A DNA stretch of 64,000 bases from positions 17,226,185-17,290,184 of the forward strand of contig JAPWDM010000011.1 in NCBI GenBank assembly GCA_035578155.1. Reading direction: 5' to 3'. A model generated the notes under the pieces. It was given only the letters and a program-made list of their open reading frames with translations, was not told the origin of the DNA and ran no database searches. Of this stretch, positions 58,801 through 63,000 are shown one piece after another; position 1 is the first letter of the stretch, and each line of letters begins with the position of its first letter. The stretch is from Brachynemurus nebulosus (taxonomy: Eukaryota; Arthropoda; Insecta; Neuroptera; Myrmeleontidae). Position numbers and translations under genes: made by a program.

Positions 58801-60058
58801 TGATCACTTTAGCATATGCATTGAAATGTAGTAGCTCACACCCATACATTTCAGTTCGTACGACCAGATTCGTAATTCATCACAGAGAAAAATTCTATTA
58901 AAATTTTATATTCAATTATTCATGAACCGTTACCATTTTCTCTTTTTGTGACAATTTATCAAAAAAGCTGTTTTTTTTTCCTAGGGCTGCACCCATCCAA
59001 ATATTTACGAGCCAGTTGTGACTCTTCTTTCACAGTTTACATTACTATTGGATCTAGTGGTGGTGGATCCGTCACAAAGTATTGCCTTTCCTATGAATGT
59101 CATTGCTCTTTTGCCATACATGTTACTAAATTATGAAGATGCAAATGAACTCTGTATTCGTGCCGCGGAAAATATAGCACAGGTAATTTATAACAACTCA
59201 AAAATCGTATGATTTATCCTACAATATTTTTATTTCGTTTTCAGGCCAGTGCCGAAAAAAGTAAGAAACTCGAAAATCTCGGTACTGTAATGACGCTTTA
59301 CAGTAGACGTAACTTTAGTAAAGAAAGCTTCCAGTGGACGAAATGTGTGATAAAATATTTACACGACACCTACGCACATTTAAGTTTCAATATGCTAGCA
59401 TTTTTAGTTGAAGTTTTGGAAAAGGGACCAACTTCAATACAACTACCTATTTTAAGTATAATTCACTGTATGCTTCACTATGTCGACTTACAGTCAGCGG
59501 CAGCACAGCCAATTAATGCCGATTTACTGCGAGTAATTGCCAAATATTTAGAAGGCACACATTGGAAAGAAGCGTTGAAAATATTAAAACTTGTCGTGAC
59601 ACGATCTTCAACTTTAGTTGCGCCACCCATTTCCATACATCCTCCACAATGGGAATCTTGTCTGACATCAGCTCCACATCCATCTTTTACTGAAACAGAA
59701 ATTTTTACCAAAAAGGAATTACCCGGCCGAACAATGGAGTTTACGTTTGATTTATCACAAACACCGGTAATTGGTCGACGCTTCTTAGTTAAATCGGAAG
59801 AAAAAGACAAGGAAAAAGAAAAGGGTTTAACTCCTGGACCATTATCCTCACCAAGACGATCGGTTTCCCTTTCACCGGCTGATGCTACTACCGTTTCTGG
59901 ATGGAAACGGCCTTGGATGTGCCAGGTATTACTCTGTTATGGAAAATATTATTTATATGTTTACTAAAATTTGTTTTGTTTAGGGCCGTGTTCGAGAATG
60001 CCTTGTCAATCTTCTAACAACATGTGGTCAACGTGTTGGGCTACCAAAGAGTCCTTCG
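6344..60058 (+). CDS. fry: furry (fry) homolog, internal part: ten exons, 1107 codons
   Basis: Furry proteins are very large HEAT/armadillo-repeat scaffolds that bind and activate NDR/Tricornered kinases and act on cell shape, epidermal hairs and dendrite tiling, at cortex and cytoskeleton. Recognition rests on blocks conserved across the family: the exon-1 segment with [15 protein letters not shown], then [73 protein letters not shown] and [14 protein letters not shown]. Exons (6344-6451, 55424-55558, 55625-55905, 55976-56105, 56177-56355, 56417-56706, 56767-58010, 58985-59182, 59245-59925, 59984-60058) all have GT-AG borders, matching phases and no internal stop. The family is usually about 3000 residues or more, so this is roughly a third; start and stop are outside the window. 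The first visible intron is 48,972 bp. Exon borders are my reading and lack transcript support. Confidence 0.93.
7177..7579. mobile_element. MITE nested in the 2.0-kb element (403 bp)
   Basis: CAGTACTTATTCTCAAATGG at 7177 and its inverse near 7579, with TA on both sides. The terminal motif CAAATGGAA recurs several times inside the ends. Confidence 0.75.
8250..8480 (+). repeat. Dispersed repeat W, copy 1
   Basis: Shares GACTTTATTTGGCGATA, ACATGTCGAACGGTTTCGGT and CACCATTCTCAAGACAAGAA in the same order with 12130-12350. That second copy lies just upstream of the densovirus capsid relic. Confidence 0.7.
8505..8592. repeat. Cluster of GCAACTAGTTGC palindromes
   Basis: The 12-base palindrome GCAACTAGTTGC or its half occurs at least five times in under 90 bases near the right end of the 2.0-kb element. 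Confidence 0.85.
8685..9276. other. AT-rich sequence
   Basis: The motif AATTATGGAAA(G)CAAT repeats three times at 9180-9268 just before the Myb/SANT-like relic; otherwise nothing recognised. Confidence 0.45.
9277..9836 (+). pseudogene. Myb/SANT-like transposon-accessory protein, 3' part, frameshifted
   Basis: The frame encodes [20 protein letters not shown] and [12 protein letters not shown], typical of the trihelix (Myb/SANT-like) DNA-binding domain in insect proteins thought to be companions of PIF/Harbinger transposases. An acidic linker rich in Glu and Ile follows. The frame stops at 9751-9753, but from about 9717 another frame continues as [20 protein letters not shown] ending KRQKLLL with TAA at 9834-9836, the basic coiled-coil tail expected of the family. 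One single-base frameshift near 9717 explains this. The 5' part of the Myb domain is not visible. Assignment to a Harbinger pair is inference. Confidence 0.6.
9837..10585. other. AT-rich sequence, nothing recognised
   Basis: About 80 percent A+T by eye, no coherent frame or repeat end. Confidence 0.5.
10586..10846. mobile_element. Hairpin (foldback) MITE, arms about 110 bp
   Basis: The left arm from AAAAAACCCGACTGCG to CAGTCGGAGGCAT is mirrored by ATGCCTCCGACCG to CGCAGTCGGGTTTTTT, with a loop of about 35 bases (10700-10730). Arms are almost perfectly paired. Confidence 0.9.
10860..11986 (-). repeat. Dispersed family X, near-complete copy
   Basis: Made of about eight degenerate units of roughly 115 bp, each with ATATAAATTTTCATCCCC, a (A)GGAT/GGGAT segment, a cysteine-free CT(C)GC(C)TACGTTA block and AAATTTTACGTTTCTAG. 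Ends in TTCTGATGCAGTCGGGTAAA. The 47965-51416 copy is the same sequence reversed. No coding capacity seen. Confidence 0.8.
12130..12350 (+). repeat. Dispersed repeat W, copy 2
   Basis: Matches 8250-8480 over GACTTTATTTGGCGATA, CATGTCGACCGGTTTCGGTG and CACCATTCTCAAGACAAGAA. It ends where the presumed virus-derived segment begins. Confidence 0.7.
12492..13390 (+). pseudogene. Endogenous densovirus capsid (VP) fragment with phospholipase A2 domain
   Basis: Densovirus minor capsid proteins carry an N-terminal phospholipase A2 used to leave the endosome. Here the first frame (215 codons, 12492-13139) has the calcium-loop motif YLGPGNS at residues 19-25 and the catalytic helix with HD at 42-43 and Tyr46, a Gly/Ala-rich segment at 77-86, a KRKR basic cluster at 119-122 and a Ser/Thr/Asn-rich linker. 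It ends at a stop, while an overlapping frame (13120-13416) continues with TWGYALKEF and [15 protein letters not shown], the start of the VP jelly-roll region, so one frameshift lies near 13120-13137. Homology stops at about 13385, at a Helitron-like sequence. The rest of VP and all NS genes are absent. It is an old, broken copy in sense orientation within the furry intron. Confidence 0.85.
13386..14576 (+). mobile_element. Helitron-like element, 5' piece, truncated against the virus relic
   Basis: The sequence CCTGTTGGGTCGTTGGCGCT and the following CTGTCGAAATTTACGAAAAA match the short Helitron at 45287-45552 (there CCCTATTGGGTCGTAGGCGC). After about 13480 it runs through AT-rich DNA, an A-run at 13724-13741 and subrepeats (14090-14460: 'gactcgaaa...aaataaacgactg.acgg'). 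It resumes after the hAT insertion. Confidence 0.55.
14585..15979. mobile_element. hAT element (1395 bp) with exact 8-bp target duplication
   Basis: Inverted ends CAGGGCTTCGAACCG at 14585 and 15965-15979, flanked by TTTAAAAG on both sides (14577-14584; 15980-15987). Subterminal GGTTC/CGGTT motifs repeat. On the - strand near 14925-14890 a few codons read [11 protein letters not shown], the hAT dimerisation signature, followed by a stop; otherwise no transposase remains. Confidence 0.9.
15988..16561 (+). mobile_element. Helitron-like element, 3' piece
   Basis: Continues the same type of subrepeats after the hAT insertion and ends GTGAAACCGCGGGTCGCAG then CTAG, followed by T. The same end is seen at 45552. 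CTRR before a T is the Helitron 3' hallmark. Confidence 0.6.
16562..16963. other. AT-rich sequence between elements
   Basis: Contains (TTATTA)n near 16709-16733; nothing else recognised. Confidence 0.45.
16964..18042 (-). mobile_element. PIF/Harbinger-type transposon remnant (about 1.1 kb)
   Basis: Inverted ends AGGTTTGTTCGTGCAAC (16964-16980) and AGCTTTGTTCGTGCAAC read inward from 18042. The flanks share TTAA-containing sequence, but no exact duplication could be fixed. It contains a PIF-like transposase N-terminus on the - strand. Confidence 0.65.
17343..17534 (-). pseudogene. PIF/Harbinger transposase N-terminal fragment
   Basis: About 63 codons include [20 protein letters not shown] and EHFQLSE, the segment preceding the DDE nuclease domain in insect Harbinger transposases, after an acidic Ser/Asp start. 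It stops at 17343 and no catalytic residues follow. It lies within the terminal repeats at 16964-18042. Confidence 0.55.
18098..19618. mobile_element. hAT-type element (1.5 kb)
   Basis: CAGGGCCGATTTTAGC at the left and, inverted, CAGGGCCTATTTTCTAAAC at the right; GCCGCCCC subterminal motifs on both sides. Flanks CTTACGAAT and CTTACAAT look like a diverged 8-bp duplication. Inside, two (ACTG)n tracts (18593-18625, 18857-18873) each precede family X-like units. Confidence 0.65.
19668..19889. mobile_element. Short MITE flanked by TTAA (222 bp)
   Basis: CTCGGCAATTCCCAG at both ends, inverted, with GGTGACAG subterminal motifs. TTAA occurs at 19664-19667 and 19890-19893, as in piggyBac-type insertions. 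Confidence 0.7.
19890..20830. other. AT-rich sequence, nothing coding
   Basis: Only a small hairpin at 20742-20788 (TAAGCGTACG ... CGTACGCTTA) stands out. Confidence 0.45.
20832..22495 (+). repeat. Dispersed family Y, copy 1 (reference copy)
   Basis: Starts AGTCGAATTTTTCCTTG and ends with AAATTCGACTTCCGTGATGG then CTGCTCACGGCGTT. In order it has a GC-richer head (AGGCGAGAGTAGGGGCGCTA), a (TA)n tract, GTAGGGCCCCCCTATGGAAG, and about five 110-bp units each with CCTAGAGGGCTGAAATTTTG and a TTTTAACCCCTACCCCCACC block. An AT-rich tail precedes the end. No protein is encoded. Class unknown. Confidence 0.85.
20929..20988. repeat. (TA)n tract in family Y copy 1
   Basis: About 30 perfect TA units; open frames of alternating Ile/Tyr through it are artefacts. 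Confidence 0.98.
22597..22778. mobile_element. Hairpin MITE, 182 bp, TA duplication
   Basis: Arms of about 83 bases start CAGTATAGCACCGATAATGG and are perfectly mirrored at the right apart from a one- or two-base difference; the loop is about 17 bases. TA at 22595-22596 and 22779-22780. Related to the element at 46099-46590. Confidence 0.9.
22779..23647. other. AT-rich sequence
   Basis: Contains a direct 22-base duplication near 22820-22858 and a (TAAA)n tract at 23121-23146; nothing coding. Confidence 0.45.
23995..24478 (-). pseudogene. Tc1/mariner transposase debris with a foldback
   Basis: On the - strand 24441-24205 encodes [20 protein letters not shown], then [20 protein letters not shown] and KKPWL, the paired-type helix-turn-helix of Tc1 transposases. 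Further along, 24200-24148 gives EEDWSNVVW, the block before the first catalytic Asp. The same block is present inverted on the + strand at 24031-24098 (SDESNFE, with the preceding Trp codon changed to a stop). The catalytic core is otherwise missing. Confidence 0.75.
24479..24541. repeat. (TA)n tract in family Y copy 2
   Basis: About 31 TA units at the position where the other Y copies carry theirs. Confidence 0.97.
24667..25194. other. Gap between two reversed Y copies, with a tRNA-like segment
   Basis: AT-rich except for 24983-25040, which read on the - strand contains GGGTTCGAGTCCCAGTGG, an RNA polymerase III B-box, preceded by GCTAAGCTCAGGGC. It may be a tRNA-derived SINE head or tRNA pseudogene; no full cloverleaf was built. 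Confidence 0.4.
25195..27302 (-). repeat. Dispersed family Y, copy 3, interrupted by a 750-bp MITE
   Basis: Matches copy 1 reversed from AACGCCGTGAGCAGCG to TTCAAGGAAAAATTCGAC, including five 110-bp units. Here the microsatellite is short (TA)n then (TG)n at 27195-27236. Confidence 0.85.
26381..27130. mobile_element. MITE with TTA target duplication (750 bp)
   Basis: AGTTCGATTCACACTATGCG at the left and, inverted, AGTTCGATTCACACTATACG at the right, with GTTACGTTACG subterminal motifs. TTA at 26378-26380 and 27131-27133. The other Y copies show the uninterrupted site. Target and length suit PIF/Harbinger MITEs. Confidence 0.9.
27303..27930. other. Degenerate repeat-like sequence
   Basis: Part (27580-27720: ACGTGTCTG.CTG..GAACTCAT) resembles 31160-31270, so it is probably another dispersed family; no coding. 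Confidence 0.4.
27931..28390. repeat. Three about 125-bp tandem units ending in (ACAG)n
   Basis: Each unit has TTTTCC(CG)TG.GGAA, AAAAAGTATC, GTTGA..C.GGTAATAAGTT and AAATCC.T.CA.TAGTTTT. The array ends in GAACAGACAGACAGACAGAC (28356-28387). The layout suggests a transposon 3' end with a microsatellite tail; class not certain. Confidence 0.7.
28391..31000. other. 2.6-kb AT-rich stretch without genes
   Basis: Two weak signals only. At 29085-29215 a GC-richer patch contains CGGGACACCGGAGCAACGG. At 29707-29800, TAGGGATGTTATGGATATTC followed by CCGATATCCG resembles a hAT-type end without a visible partner. Confidence 0.4.
31303..31389. repeat. (TA)n tract, 87 bp
   Basis: Nearly pure TA with one TACATA interruption; follows a segment (31160-31300) related to 27580-27720. 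Confidence 0.97.
31563..31622. repeat. (TA)n tract, 60 bp
   Basis: Pure TA, immediately followed by family X-type units. Confidence 0.97.
31623..32070 (+). repeat. Family X-type units
   Basis: Four degenerate about 115-bp units with GAAATTTTGCACAGGGATTC, ATAACGTAGGTGAGCACTAA and GGGGTAAAATAGGGGATGAA. Confidence 0.7.
32130..32620. repeat. Degenerate about 115-bp tandem units
   Basis: Four units share GAGAAAA.AT.T.ATT, C.GTGGGAAA and an AAA..AAAAAAAGATT.CT block. Distantly like the 28080 array. Confidence 0.6.
32628..32800 (+). repeat. Dispersed repeat Z, copy 1
   Basis: CCACGAATGGAAGGGCTGAG, ACACTACGCCGTCACAAGTA and AATGTTTTGGTACATTGCC recur in reverse order and orientation at 45880-46040. 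It abuts the truncated head of family Y copy 4. Confidence 0.75.
32858..32923. repeat. (TA)n tract in family Y copy 4
   Basis: About 33 TA units at the family's usual position. Confidence 0.97.
33934..35042. mobile_element. piggyBac-type MITE (1109 bp), TTAA duplication
   Basis: CCCTACAATCATACG at the left and CGTATGATTCTAGGG at the right, with TTAA at 33930-33933 and 35043-35046. CCCT ends and TTAA are the piggyBac signature. A direct repeat around CATCGACGTC.TTTTGACGG occurs at 33975 and 34840. The empty site is visible in copies 1 and 5. It contains a long palindrome and no transposase. Confidence 0.93.
34051..34401. repeat. Near-perfect 351-bp palindrome with a 1-base centre
   Basis: Centre T at 34226; GAACTATTATG and CATAATAGTTC flank it and pairing continues about 174 bases each way with one substitution and one indel seen (AAAGCGAATAAA versus AAAGCGAACAAA). 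Confidence 0.93.
35491..37759. other. 2.3-kb stretch without genes
   Basis: AT-rich; the two similar pieces ATACGAATGTGGCGTTGGAC (36520) and ATACGAGTGTGGCTGACTG (37062) are the only internal echo. Poly-T of 17 (37742-37759) precedes family Y copy 5. Confidence 0.4.
37760..39468 (+). repeat. Dispersed family Y, copy 5 (uninterrupted)
   Basis: Closely follows copy 1 from AGTCGAATTTTCTCCGAAAA to GGGGCCCCGCTGCTCACGGC and a T-run. It has (TA)n at 37882-37952. Confidence 0.87.
37882..37952. repeat. (TA)n tract in family Y copy 5
   Basis: About 35 TA units. Confidence 0.97.
39469..40300. other. AT-rich sequence
   Basis: No repeat ends or coding found. Confidence 0.4.
40301..40700. repeat. Helitron-like subrepeat fragment
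   Basis: CTATTAATATGAGTATCTGTG, GGCGTGAAAATTAAATA and CGCAAATGAAACCGCAGGAC echo 14490-14580 and 16340-16560. Confidence 0.45.
40780..40867. repeat. (TA)n tract, 88 bp
   Basis: TA repeats with one TAATA interruption at 40797-40801. Confidence 0.97.
40868..41325. other. AT-rich sequence with T and TG runs
   Basis: Homopolymer-rich (41050-41098, 41258-41275), otherwise nothing recognised. Confidence 0.4.
41326..42205. mobile_element. DNA element with GACCCGGACAC repeats (880 bp)
   Basis: CCGTAAAACCGTCTAGACCC and its inverse form the ends, with TA at 41324-41325 and 42206-42207. GACCCGGACAC recurs inside at 41696 and 42009. A 123-codon open frame (41630-42001) has no recognisable motif; I do not call it a gene. 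Confidence 0.85.
42250..43000. repeat. Helitron-like subrepeats
   Basis: Phrases such as TTGGAGACCCGAAAAGCTTC, AGAGACCCAAAAAGAGCTTA and AACTTTTTTC recur as in 14090-14460. Interrupted at 42430-42715 by a stretch beginning GCAGGGGCGCAACGAC and ending GTTGTTGCGCTTCTGTGC, which has inverted-end character. Confidence 0.45.
43001..43761. other. Unassigned sequence
   Basis: No coherent coding or repeat ends seen. Confidence 0.35.
43762..44386. mobile_element. MITE with many internal GTTCC...AAGTCTTGTCC motifs (about 625 bp)
   Basis: AATAATTGAGTTGCCCAGTT and its inverse form the ends. Inside, variants of GTTCCAAATTAAGTCTTGTCC-like halves occur at 43778, 43965, 43985, 44010 and 44150. The target duplication is not clear. 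Confidence 0.7.
44387..45054. other. AT-rich sequence
   Basis: Nothing recognised. Confidence 0.4.
45055..45200. repeat. Cluster of GTATCTAGATAC-like palindromes
   Basis: GTATCT or AGATAC occurs more than a dozen times in about 150 bases, often as GTATCTAGATAC. Confidence 0.9.
45287..45552 (+). mobile_element. Short non-autonomous Helitron (266 bp)
   Basis: Begins TCTATATAATAAAAGCGAAA after an A and ends GTGAAACCGCGAGTCGCAG CTAG before a T, which is Helitron insertion between A and T with TC...CTRR ends. It shares its body with the 13386 and 16561 Helitron-like ends. Confidence 0.7.
45880..46040 (-). repeat. Dispersed repeat Z, copy 2
   Basis: Reverse complement of 32628-32790 (AATGTACCAAAACATTAAAT ... 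GCCCTTCCATTCGTGG). Confidence 0.75.
46099..46590. mobile_element. MITE related to 22597-22778 (492 bp), TA duplication
   Basis: CAGTAGAGCACC at the left and GGTGCTATACTG at the right; the right 100 bases match the 22597 hairpin. TA at 46097-46098 and 46591-46592. Confidence 0.75.
46822..46953 (+). pseudogene. hAT transposase C-terminal (dimerisation) fragment
   Basis: 43 codons, [20 protein letters not shown], then [13 protein letters not shown] and [12 protein letters not shown] is the hallmark of the hAT dimerisation domain. Upstream, 46760-46820 reads as decayed coding in another frame, so a frameshift and older mutations separate it from the rest. No catalytic domain is visible. Confidence 0.8.
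46954..47545. other. Unassigned sequence
   Basis: A small cluster of CTATACTATA/TATAGTATA motifs at 47460-47520; no genes. Confidence 0.4.
47546..48020. repeat. Foldback around a family X end (arms about 190 bp)
   Basis: ACATAGTTAGA...CTTCTGATGCAGTCGGGTAA and GTACCAAGTCA are mirrored on the other side of a loop at about 47737-47818. Both outer ends carry the family X terminus. Confidence 0.88.
47965..51416 (+). repeat. Dispersed family X copy split by an insertion
   Basis: Pieces 47965-48513 and 50991-51416 are consecutive when compared with the reversed 10860-11986 copy: GGGGTTAA then, after the insert, TTAAAATAGGAGATGAAAAT. Confidence 0.85.
48514..50990. mobile_element. 2477-bp insertion in family X with TTAA duplication
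   Basis: GGTTGTGTTATGGCATGAGG at the left and CCTCATGCCATAGCAACC at the right; TTAA at 48510-48513 and 50991-50994. The size is close to an autonomous piggyBac, but the interior is AT-rich and no transposase was recognised. A - strand 83-codon frame (49708-49959) with hydrophobic stretches is not convincing. Confidence 0.85.
51450..53935 (-). pseudogene. Ty3/Gypsy retrotransposon pol, degraded
   Basis: Read on the - strand in order. Reverse transcriptase start at 53932-53700: [40 protein letters not shown] and [17 protein letters not shown] palm with [10 protein letters not shown] near 53300, one of the two catalytic Asp pairs intact. RNase H with [15 protein letters not shown] and [20 protein letters not shown] (52907-52647). 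A linker with HVDALSRLP (52480). Integrase scraps with a [12 protein letters not shown] site near 51800 and [18 protein letters not shown] (51600). Many stops and frameshifts; gag, protease and LTRs not found. A (TAAA)n insertion breaks RT at 53656-53684, and 52610-52690 holds a 50-base duplication. Confidence 0.88.
53936..55423. other. End of the long furry intron
   Basis: A (GTTC)n tract at 54414-54463 is followed by ATATCTCGAGAACAAATGAT (54481), which recurs as ATATCTTGAGAACAAATGAT at 54791, and a GC-richer patch (54830-54930). This is probably one more dispersed repeat. A poly-A run is at 54735-54757. Confidence 0.5.
55424..55558 (+). CDS. fry: furry exon B (45 codons)
   Basis: Begins after a TTTAG acceptor and ends before GTAAGC. 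It runs from [13 protein letters not shown] to [10 protein letters not shown] in phase 0. The following exon continues with [15 protein letters not shown], the family order. Confidence 0.92.
55625..55905 (+). CDS. fry: furry exon C
   Basis: Encodes [20 protein letters not shown], the [12 protein letters not shown] block and a Ser/Gly/Thr-rich linker. It ends two bases into a Gly codon, completed by the next exon. The donor is G|GTAAT; an in-frame TAA lies immediately inside the intron, so splicing is required. Confidence 0.92.
55976..56105 (+). CDS. fry: furry exon D
   Basis: Continues the linker ([20 protein letters not shown], then a Thr/Ser/Pro-rich stretch). The acceptor is TTTTAG and the donor GAG|GTACT. 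It enters in phase 2 and leaves in phase 0. Confidence 0.88.
56177..56355 (+). CDS. fry: furry exon E
   Basis: Encodes [14 protein letters not shown] and a Pro-rich segment with [15 protein letters not shown], ending HR with the Arg codon split over the intron (AG|A). The acceptor is TTTAG and the donor AG|GTTTG. Confidence 0.9.
56417..56706 (+). CDS. fry: furry exon F
   Basis: Encodes [20 protein letters not shown] through [20 protein letters not shown] and [14 protein letters not shown]. These are strongly conserved helices of the furry/MOR2-PAG1 central region. It ends one base into a Glu codon completed by exon G. Confidence 0.94.
56767..58010 (+). CDS. fry: furry exon G (largest visible, 1244 bases)
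   Basis: After a Thr/Val-rich low-complexity linker, it encodes conserved helices ([60 protein letters not shown]), then a Ser/Gly-rich insert with an [17 protein letters not shown] motif, then [20 protein letters not shown] and [14 protein letters not shown]. The insert differs in base composition from the flanking helices and is probably disordered. Donor AAA|GTAAGT. Confidence 0.95.
58219..58611. mobile_element. pogo/Tigger-type MITE in a furry intron (393 bp)
   Basis: CAGTAGAACCTATGTTAACT at the left and CAGTAGAACCTCTGATTACG inverted at the right, flanked by TA. GTCCG..TAA subterminal motifs repeat inside. The whole lies in the 58011-58984 intron. Confidence 0.88.
58985..59182 (+). CDS. 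fry: furry exon H (66 codons)
   Basis: Encodes [20 protein letters not shown] to [18 protein letters not shown], phase 0 at both ends. The acceptor TTTTTTCCTAG follows a 974-bp intron that holds a pogo-type MITE (58219-58611). Confidence 0.93.
59245..59925 (+). CDS. fry: furry exon I (227 codons)
   Basis: Encodes [57 protein letters not shown], a Pro/Ser stretch with [15 protein letters not shown], and a charged Lys/Glu/Asp cluster followed by a Ser/Pro-rich region. Phase 0 throughout; donor CAG|GTATT. Confidence 0.94.
59984..60058 (+). CDS. fry: furry exon J (25 codons), last supported exon
   Basis: Encodes [20 protein letters not shown] then PKSPS, with acceptor TTTAG and donor TCG|GTACGT, phase 0. 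The rest of the gene should continue beyond the window; only one weak microexon candidate (61967-61996) is seen downstream. Confidence 0.9.
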
Positions 60059-63000
60059 GTACGTAACTACTTCATATTTTCTCTACAAAAATATATTACA
60101 AACGGTATCTATATTAATTTTTACTATAATTAATTATGTACTTACGCATGATATTGGTAGAATATGATTTAAAATGAATTTTTGATCAAAATATTACTCA
60201 AAAGAAATAAGATTACCATAGCTATACTTTTAATATTTAACCCCTGTAGAGTTCAAAAATAATTTTGTTGACATCGCCTATGACTATATTGCATCACAGA
60301 GTACAGAGGCGACATTACTATCTCTATACTACTGAAACTAAGGATGGTATGTAAAATCGCAGACTGCGATTTTGTCGCAGGTATTAAAAAATCGAATATC
60401 GCAGGTATTAAAAAATCGAATATCGCAGGTTGCGACTGCTACTCAAGTAATGTTGCGACTGCGACTTTTAAAACTGCTATTTTTTTGAATTAACTCCTAT
60501 TTGTTCTCTACATCATACAACAGCTACATCACTATGAACTGTTATGTCCTGCTTATGTTGCGACTGCTACATTCACTACATTTGTATTATATATGTATCT
60601 AACATAAGTTATTTTCTATCATTTTTCTGTAGATTGTTGTAGGTGTGTGAATGCTAGGTACATATTAAACTGAAAACTACCCTTCGTTTTGTATATATGT
60701 ATGTATACATATTACACATAATAGATAACAATATGCATTGTATACCCCCATAAGAACCAATACTTTTTTATTACCAAATCGCAGATATATTTGTAAATTT
60801 TCCAAATATGTAAGATATACCATTTTATTAGTTTTAATTCCCTACCAATTGTATTATTGCCTTTTTTACCTAAAATTTTCTAAAAAAAACTATCAGTATC
60901 GTTTCTACAAGTGTTCTCATATCACTGTGAAATTCAAAGCAACAATTGGTAACTTTTAAAAAAATGTATCTTGCAAATGTATCTTGTATCAGGCTCCAAA
61001 GTGTGGTTCATCATTTAAAATGAAATCTCCATTTTTAAATTTCCGAAACCATCTTCAACACGTACTGCCATCAATAGCATTGTCACCATAAGTTGCACAG
61101 ATTATTCTTTGAGCTTCAACAGCACTTTTTCCTTGATGAAATTCGTATGGAAGACAATGGCAGATGTGCACACTATTTACTTCCATTTTCAATTCAATAA
61201 AAAAAATATATATTGAAGATTAATATATTAAGAGCCTGATGAATTTACAGAGTAAAAACAACTGTGTATGTATATATGCGTATTAACAATTAACCTACAA
61301 CCGGCTGTGAGATAACGCTATCTTTTAAAAACGGGTAGAATTTAGTTGTACACCTAATACTTTCTTAAATGCAGAACTCAGTACGCCTGCCTTTTGTATT
61401 TTCACAATTTACGTGATAAGATAGACACAAACCCCACCAGTTTCAAAAGCAGTGGTAATGTACAGACTCACGTTATTATTAGTGTTTTTCCTGAAAACAA
61501 CTTAAAAATTGATAACATCTACCACATGAGCAGATTACTTAAAAATTTCCGTATTTCGCTACCTATTATAAATGAAAGTGGTATTTACAAAGTTTAATAA
61601 ATATGGAATTTCTTAAAGTAATGCTCAAATCTGTCAACTTTAAATTATTTCTTTTATTTTATAGGCGAGCACAAAATTATTTTTGAAATCTCAGTTTGCA
61701 TATTGTTATAGTATAGCCATCAAATTATTATGTTTTACAGAAAAAAATTTCAAGCCTTCTTCCAAAAAAATTAACGAAAACTGTTTCTTTAATTTTAATT
61801 TTTTTATCATTAATTTTTTCATTTAATTTTGTTCATAACATAATTAATACTTATTTCTTTAAACTAGTTTTTAAATTTTGTAGATTTTTCTAATCTATTC
61901 GCATGGCATTAATTTATTTGTTTTAATCTATTTTTCCTTACCCTTTTACATTTCTGTCTGAACTAGGATGACTTAATAAACACAATATATTCAAAGGTAA
62001 CATTAATTCCTATGATTTACGATCAACACTTACAAAAGTCACTAATGTATTTTCACTCTGTAAAAAAATTACGTTCTGATCAAAATGCAAGATCAATTTG
62101 AAAAGCATTAAAGGGGAATATCTAGTTGTAAACTAAAAAATAAATCTTTTTTTTGAAATTTCTAGAAGAAGTTACTGGCAATTTTTTTTTTTTTTAATTG
62201 TAATGTGTGGCATTTAGTGATTCCGTTAGGTAGGACATAAAATAGGAAAATTTCTGTGTTTTCTTTAAAATGGCGGTTCACTTTCAACTTCATTAATTTT
62301 CATATACATATTTTTGAATTAAGGCAATAGTAATAACTATTTCAAAATATGTTTTTTTTTGTCTTGAAATAATTGCCAATTTCTTTAGAATGATTTTTCC
62401 CAAAAGTTCTTCGTTTACCAATGAGGTTTTAGTATGAGCAACAAACTTATAAATTTTGAAGAAAATCGGTATACATAATCGTTTTCAAGATATTTTGCTA
62501 ACCGTCTACCTAATAAAAAAATATGCTTCTAAGTGGATAATTCTTCCTCCGTTATTTTTAAATATTTTCTGTTTATTAAAATCTTTATTACAAGCAATTG
62601 AATATATATCTACACTATCAAGTGAACAAGTTGTCAAAAATTAAAAATCTGATTATCTCATAACTAAAAAAAATTCAAAAAATCTTTAAATCTTTTATGT
62701 TTACTCTTAAGTATTCCCCTTTAAACAGTTAAAAATCACCAAATTCACATCAAACAACACTTGTGTAATTTTTTAATCGAAAAATAAAAGTGCTTTTTTT
62801 TGTTCACCTCAACTAGAACCACGAAACTTTTAAAGATAATTTGAAGAATAGACTTTTTGAGAGAATTCAGTAATTAGTATCGTATAATTCACAATAATTT
62901 TTATACTTACAACTTTTTTTATTGCTTACAGAATGCATATTTGTTTAAAAAATTATTTTCTGTAAATGATTTTTTTGAATTAATTCCTAGGTAATAACGT

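Noticed and set aside
58587..58901. 104-codon frame in a furry intron
   Set aside because: Starts inside the pogo-type MITE, no motif, and overlaps the intron required by exon G-H phase.
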